Positions 5,432-7,030 of a DNA stretch of 7,030 nt are shown piece after piece; within the stretch, counting starts at the first letter, position 1, and every line of letters begins with the position of its first letter. This DNA comes from Ramlibacter sp. (GTDB taxonomy: Bacteria; Pseudomonadota; Gammaproteobacteria; Burkholderiales; Burkholderiaceae_C). The position numbers and the translations under genes are program-made. Location of the stretch: NCBI GenBank assembly GCA_026785815.1, contig JAJAZH010000457.1, forward strand, positions 1-7,030. Direction: 5' to 3'. A model generated the notes under the pieces. That model did no database searches. It was not told the origin of the DNA and worked only from the letters and a program-made list of their open reading frames with translations.

Positions 5432-5467
5432 GGCGTCGGCGCGCGGAGCCGGGCCGGCGGCGACGCC
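5432..5467. terminator. Inverted repeat downstream of the propeller gene
   Basis: GGCGTCG (5432-5438) and CGACGCC (5461-5467) form a perfect seven-base-pair stem around a 22-base GC-rich loop, 35 bases past the propeller stop on the minus strand. A second, overlapping stem GCCAGC/GCTGGC sits at 5415-5434. There is no T-run, and chance stems are common at this GC content. It could end the propeller transcript before the dodecin gene. Confidence 0.28.
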
Positions 5468-5501
5468 GGAGGTCACGGCATGACGGTGCGAGGCGTGCGC
5501 C

Positions 5502-6800
5502 TTAGCGCAGGTTGCCGGTGTGGCCGAGCGAGTAGCGGCCCGGCTGCGGCCAGACGGTGAGGCCGTGCGGCTCGCGGCCGACCTTGACCTTGTCGACGGC
5601 ACCGCTGGTGGTGTCGAAGCGGTAGATCTCGCTGTCGTAGCGCCCGCCCAGCCACAGGTAGCGGCCGTCGGCGCTGACGTTGCCCATGTCGGGACTGCCG
5701 CCGCCGGGGACCGGCCAGTTGTCGATCACGCTGCGGGTGGCGAAGTTGATCACCGAGACGCTGCCCTTGCCGCGCGGGTTGCCGCGGATCTTGTTGCCGC
5801 CGCGGTTGGCGACGTACAGCAGCTTGCCATCGCGACTCGGATAGAGGCCGTGGGCGCCGACCCCGGTCGGGATGAAACCGATCTGGCGGAAGCTGTCGAA
5901 ATCGACCACGTGCACGCCGTCGGACATCATGTCGGCAACGTAGAAGATCTTGCCATCGGGCGAGGCGCGCACGTCCTGCGGCATCGACTGCATGGTGATG
6001 ATCGTTTCGCGCGGCCGCTCCGGGTCCAGCAGCCGGGTCGGCTTGCGGCCCGGCTTGGCCAGCAGCGCCAGCACCTCGGGCCGGTCGTAATAGCGGCTCA
6101 GCCGGATGGTTTCCAGCACCTTGCGGCTGACCAGGTCGACCTTGGTCAGGGCGCCGCCGAATTCACAGGTGAACAGCGCGTGGCGGCCGTCGATCGAGAA
6201 ATCGGCGTGGTTGATGCCGGGGCAGTCCGGCGTGGCGATGGAGAACTCCATCTTCATGCTGCGCGGATCGCGGAAATCGAGGCGCTTGAAGGCCTCGGCC
6301 ACCACGATCGCGTAGCGGCCGTCGGGCGACCAGTACAGGTTGTACGGGTCGTCGACCGGGATCGATCGGCCGGGCCGCCCGGTGAGCGGATCGATCGGGG
6401 TCAGGCTGCCGTCGGTGCGGCCTTCGGCATTGTTGGCGACCCACAAAGTCTTGAGATCCCAGGACGGCACAACGTGCTGCGGATGGACGCCGACCTTGAA
6501 GGTGTCGATCACCTTGAGCGTCGCCGGATCGACCACCGTCACCGAGTTGTCGGACCGGTTCGGCACATAGATCCGCTCCAGCGCGCCGGCGACGGCGCTC
6601 GACAGCCGGGGGCCGCTGGTCTCGCTGTAGAGGTTGTTGCGGTCCACCACCGGTGGCATGCCCGGCACGGTGACGACGGCGCCGGCAGGAGCCTGCGCGG
6701 CCGCCGGGGCAAGCCAGGCCACCAGCGTCAACGCCACCGCGAGACAGGAAACGCAGGGAACAGATCGGAAGCGGGAGCGGAAACGAAATCGGGAACGCAT
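5502..6800 (-). CDS. Exported seven-bladed YVTN/YncE-like beta-propeller protein
   Basis: This is a 432-residue protein. Residues 1-37 form a signal peptide: a very basic start (RSRFRFRSRFRS), a hydrophobic core (LAVALTLVAWLA) and a likely cut after AQA (35-37). There is no lipobox. The rest contains about seven beta-propeller blades, marked by recurring strands such as RIYVPNRSDNSVTVVDPATLKVIDT, split here as IYVPNRSDNS and VTVVDPAT, then LWVANN, AIVVAEA, ALFTCEFGG, IFYVADMMSDGVHVVD, LLYVANRGGNKI and LWLGGRYDSEIYRFD. PDGRY/PDGKI-type turns lie between blades. It is probably periplasmic. YncE-like propellers bind ligands or other macromolecules; the exact partner here is unknown. No haem motif (CxxCH) is present. 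ATG 6800 has AAGGA ten bases upstream on the minus strand. The gene lies 41 bp after a probable creatininase-family gene and is likely in its operon. Confidence 0.88.
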   Translation of the reverse strand: MRSRFRFRSRFRSVPCVSCLAVALTLVAWLAPAAAQAPAGAVVTVPGMPPVVDRNNLYSETSGPRLSSAVAGALERIYVPNRSDNSVTVVDPATLKVIDTFKVGVHPQHVVPSWDLKTLWVANNAEGRTDGSLTPIDPLTGRPGRSIPVDDPYNLYWSPDGRYAIVVAEAFKRLDFRDPRSMKMEFSIATPDCPGINHADFSIDGRHALFTCEFGGALTKVDLVSRKVLETIRLSRYYDRPEVLALLAKPGRKPTRLLDPERPRETIITMQSMPQDVRASPDGKIFYVADMMSDGVHVVDFDSFRQIGFIPTGVGAHGLYPSRDGKLLYVANRGGNKIRGNPRGKGSVSVINFATRSVIDNWPVPGGGSPDMGNVSADGRYLWLGGRYDSEIYRFDTTSGAVDKVKVGREPHGLTVWPQPGRYSLGHTGNLR

Positions 6801-6841
6801 TGATTGAAAGTCCTTGCTGGCTTGGTCTGGAGGGTGTCGGG

Positions 6842-7030
6842 TCAGCGCAGTTTGACGGCCTGGCGGATTGCCTCGACCGCCTGCTCCACGGCCAGGTCGA
6901 TCCCGATTTTTCCCAAGGCGGCGCTGGCGCGGGACGGGTCGCCAACCACGCCGGTGATCGATTCGGGCGCTGCCCCGGAATGCAGCCGGTCCGCGCGCAC
7001 CCGGGCCGGATCGACCGCGAGCATCAGCGA
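6842..7030 (-). CDS. Probable creatininase-family amidohydrolase, C-terminal end only
   Basis: The frame is open to the end of the window, so only the last 62 residues are seen, ending at TGA 6844-6842. The fragment starts SLMLAVDPARVRADRL, which resembles the creatininase/MftE segment in which Ser-Leu-Met-Leu follows the conserved HAGxxETS motif. It continues with GVVGDPSRASAALGK and a closing helix IDLAVEQAVEAIRQAV, also typical of that family's C-terminus (a GDP turn followed by A-x-x-G). The metal ligands would lie upstream, outside the window, so activity cannot be judged. The family hydrolyses creatinine or related amides, or cleaves peptides as in mycofactocin maturation. The gene is followed after 41 bp by the exported propeller, probably as one transcript. 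The call rests on a short fragment recalled by eye and could be wrong. Confidence 0.6.
   Translation of the reverse strand, partial: SLMLAVDPARVRADRLHSGAAPESITGVVGDPSRASAALGKIGIDLAVEQAVEAIRQAVKLR

Noticed and set aside
5345..5602. Upstream extension of the dodecin frame.
   Set aside because: It gives Ser/Arg/Ala-rich sequence unlike any dodecin and overlaps the propeller stop, while ATG 5344 has a well-placed GGGAG.
5520..6803. A 427-residue plus-strand frame opposite the propeller gene.
   Set aside because: It is antisense to a gene with a signal peptide and seven recognisable blades. Its composition (Ala, Val, Asp, His, Arg) is typical of a shadow frame.

Overview
The window is GC-rich, densely coding bacterial DNA with Pseudomonadota-type codon use. 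It is most likely from a betaproteobacterium. The best hint is a 60-bp intercistronic repeat whose reading frame encodes PGRPKGEYRSAQHEG; I recall this kind of string from Rhodocyclales-like genomes, but that is memory and not a search result. No RNA genes, CRISPR arrays, insertion sequences or phage genes are visible.

Layout. (1) Positions 1-3540, plus strand, look like one signalling operon: the 3' end of a small unrecognised protein, a two-domain KaiC-like RecA-fold ATPase joined to it by an ATGA overlap, and a soluble histidine kinase with an N-terminal degenerate GGDEF domain. The ATPase and kinase genes are separated by two tandem copies of the repeat, which form a 40-codon mini-ORF spanning exactly from the ATPase stop to the kinase start. 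(2) Positions 3560-4054, minus strand, hold an unrecognised 164-residue coiled-coil protein. It converges with the kinase gene and diverges from (3) a CbpA-type DnaJ co-chaperone at 4184-5110, plus strand. (4) On the minus strand follow a dodecin flavin-binding protein (5129-5344), an exported seven-bladed YVTN/YncE-like beta-propeller (5502-6800), and the C-terminal end of a probable creatininase-family amidohydrolase (6842-7030). The last two are 41 bp apart and probably form an operon.

The most interesting part is the first 3.5 kb. A KaiC-like ATPase lacking the KaiC autophosphorylation residues is coupled to a histidine kinase whose GGDEF domain has lost its metal ligands but kept a correctly spaced RxxD inhibitory-site motif. 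By inference this could be a c-di-GMP-responsive kinase paired with a KaiC-type ATPase, without KaiB or a response regulator in view. The tandem repeat between the two genes is a second, independent point of interest. It begins and ends on stop/start overlaps and supplies its own Shine-Dalgarno sequence, so it can sit between translationally coupled genes without breaking the coupling.

The remaining genes (stress co-chaperone, flavin-storage dodecin, exported propeller) look like ordinary accessory housekeeping functions.
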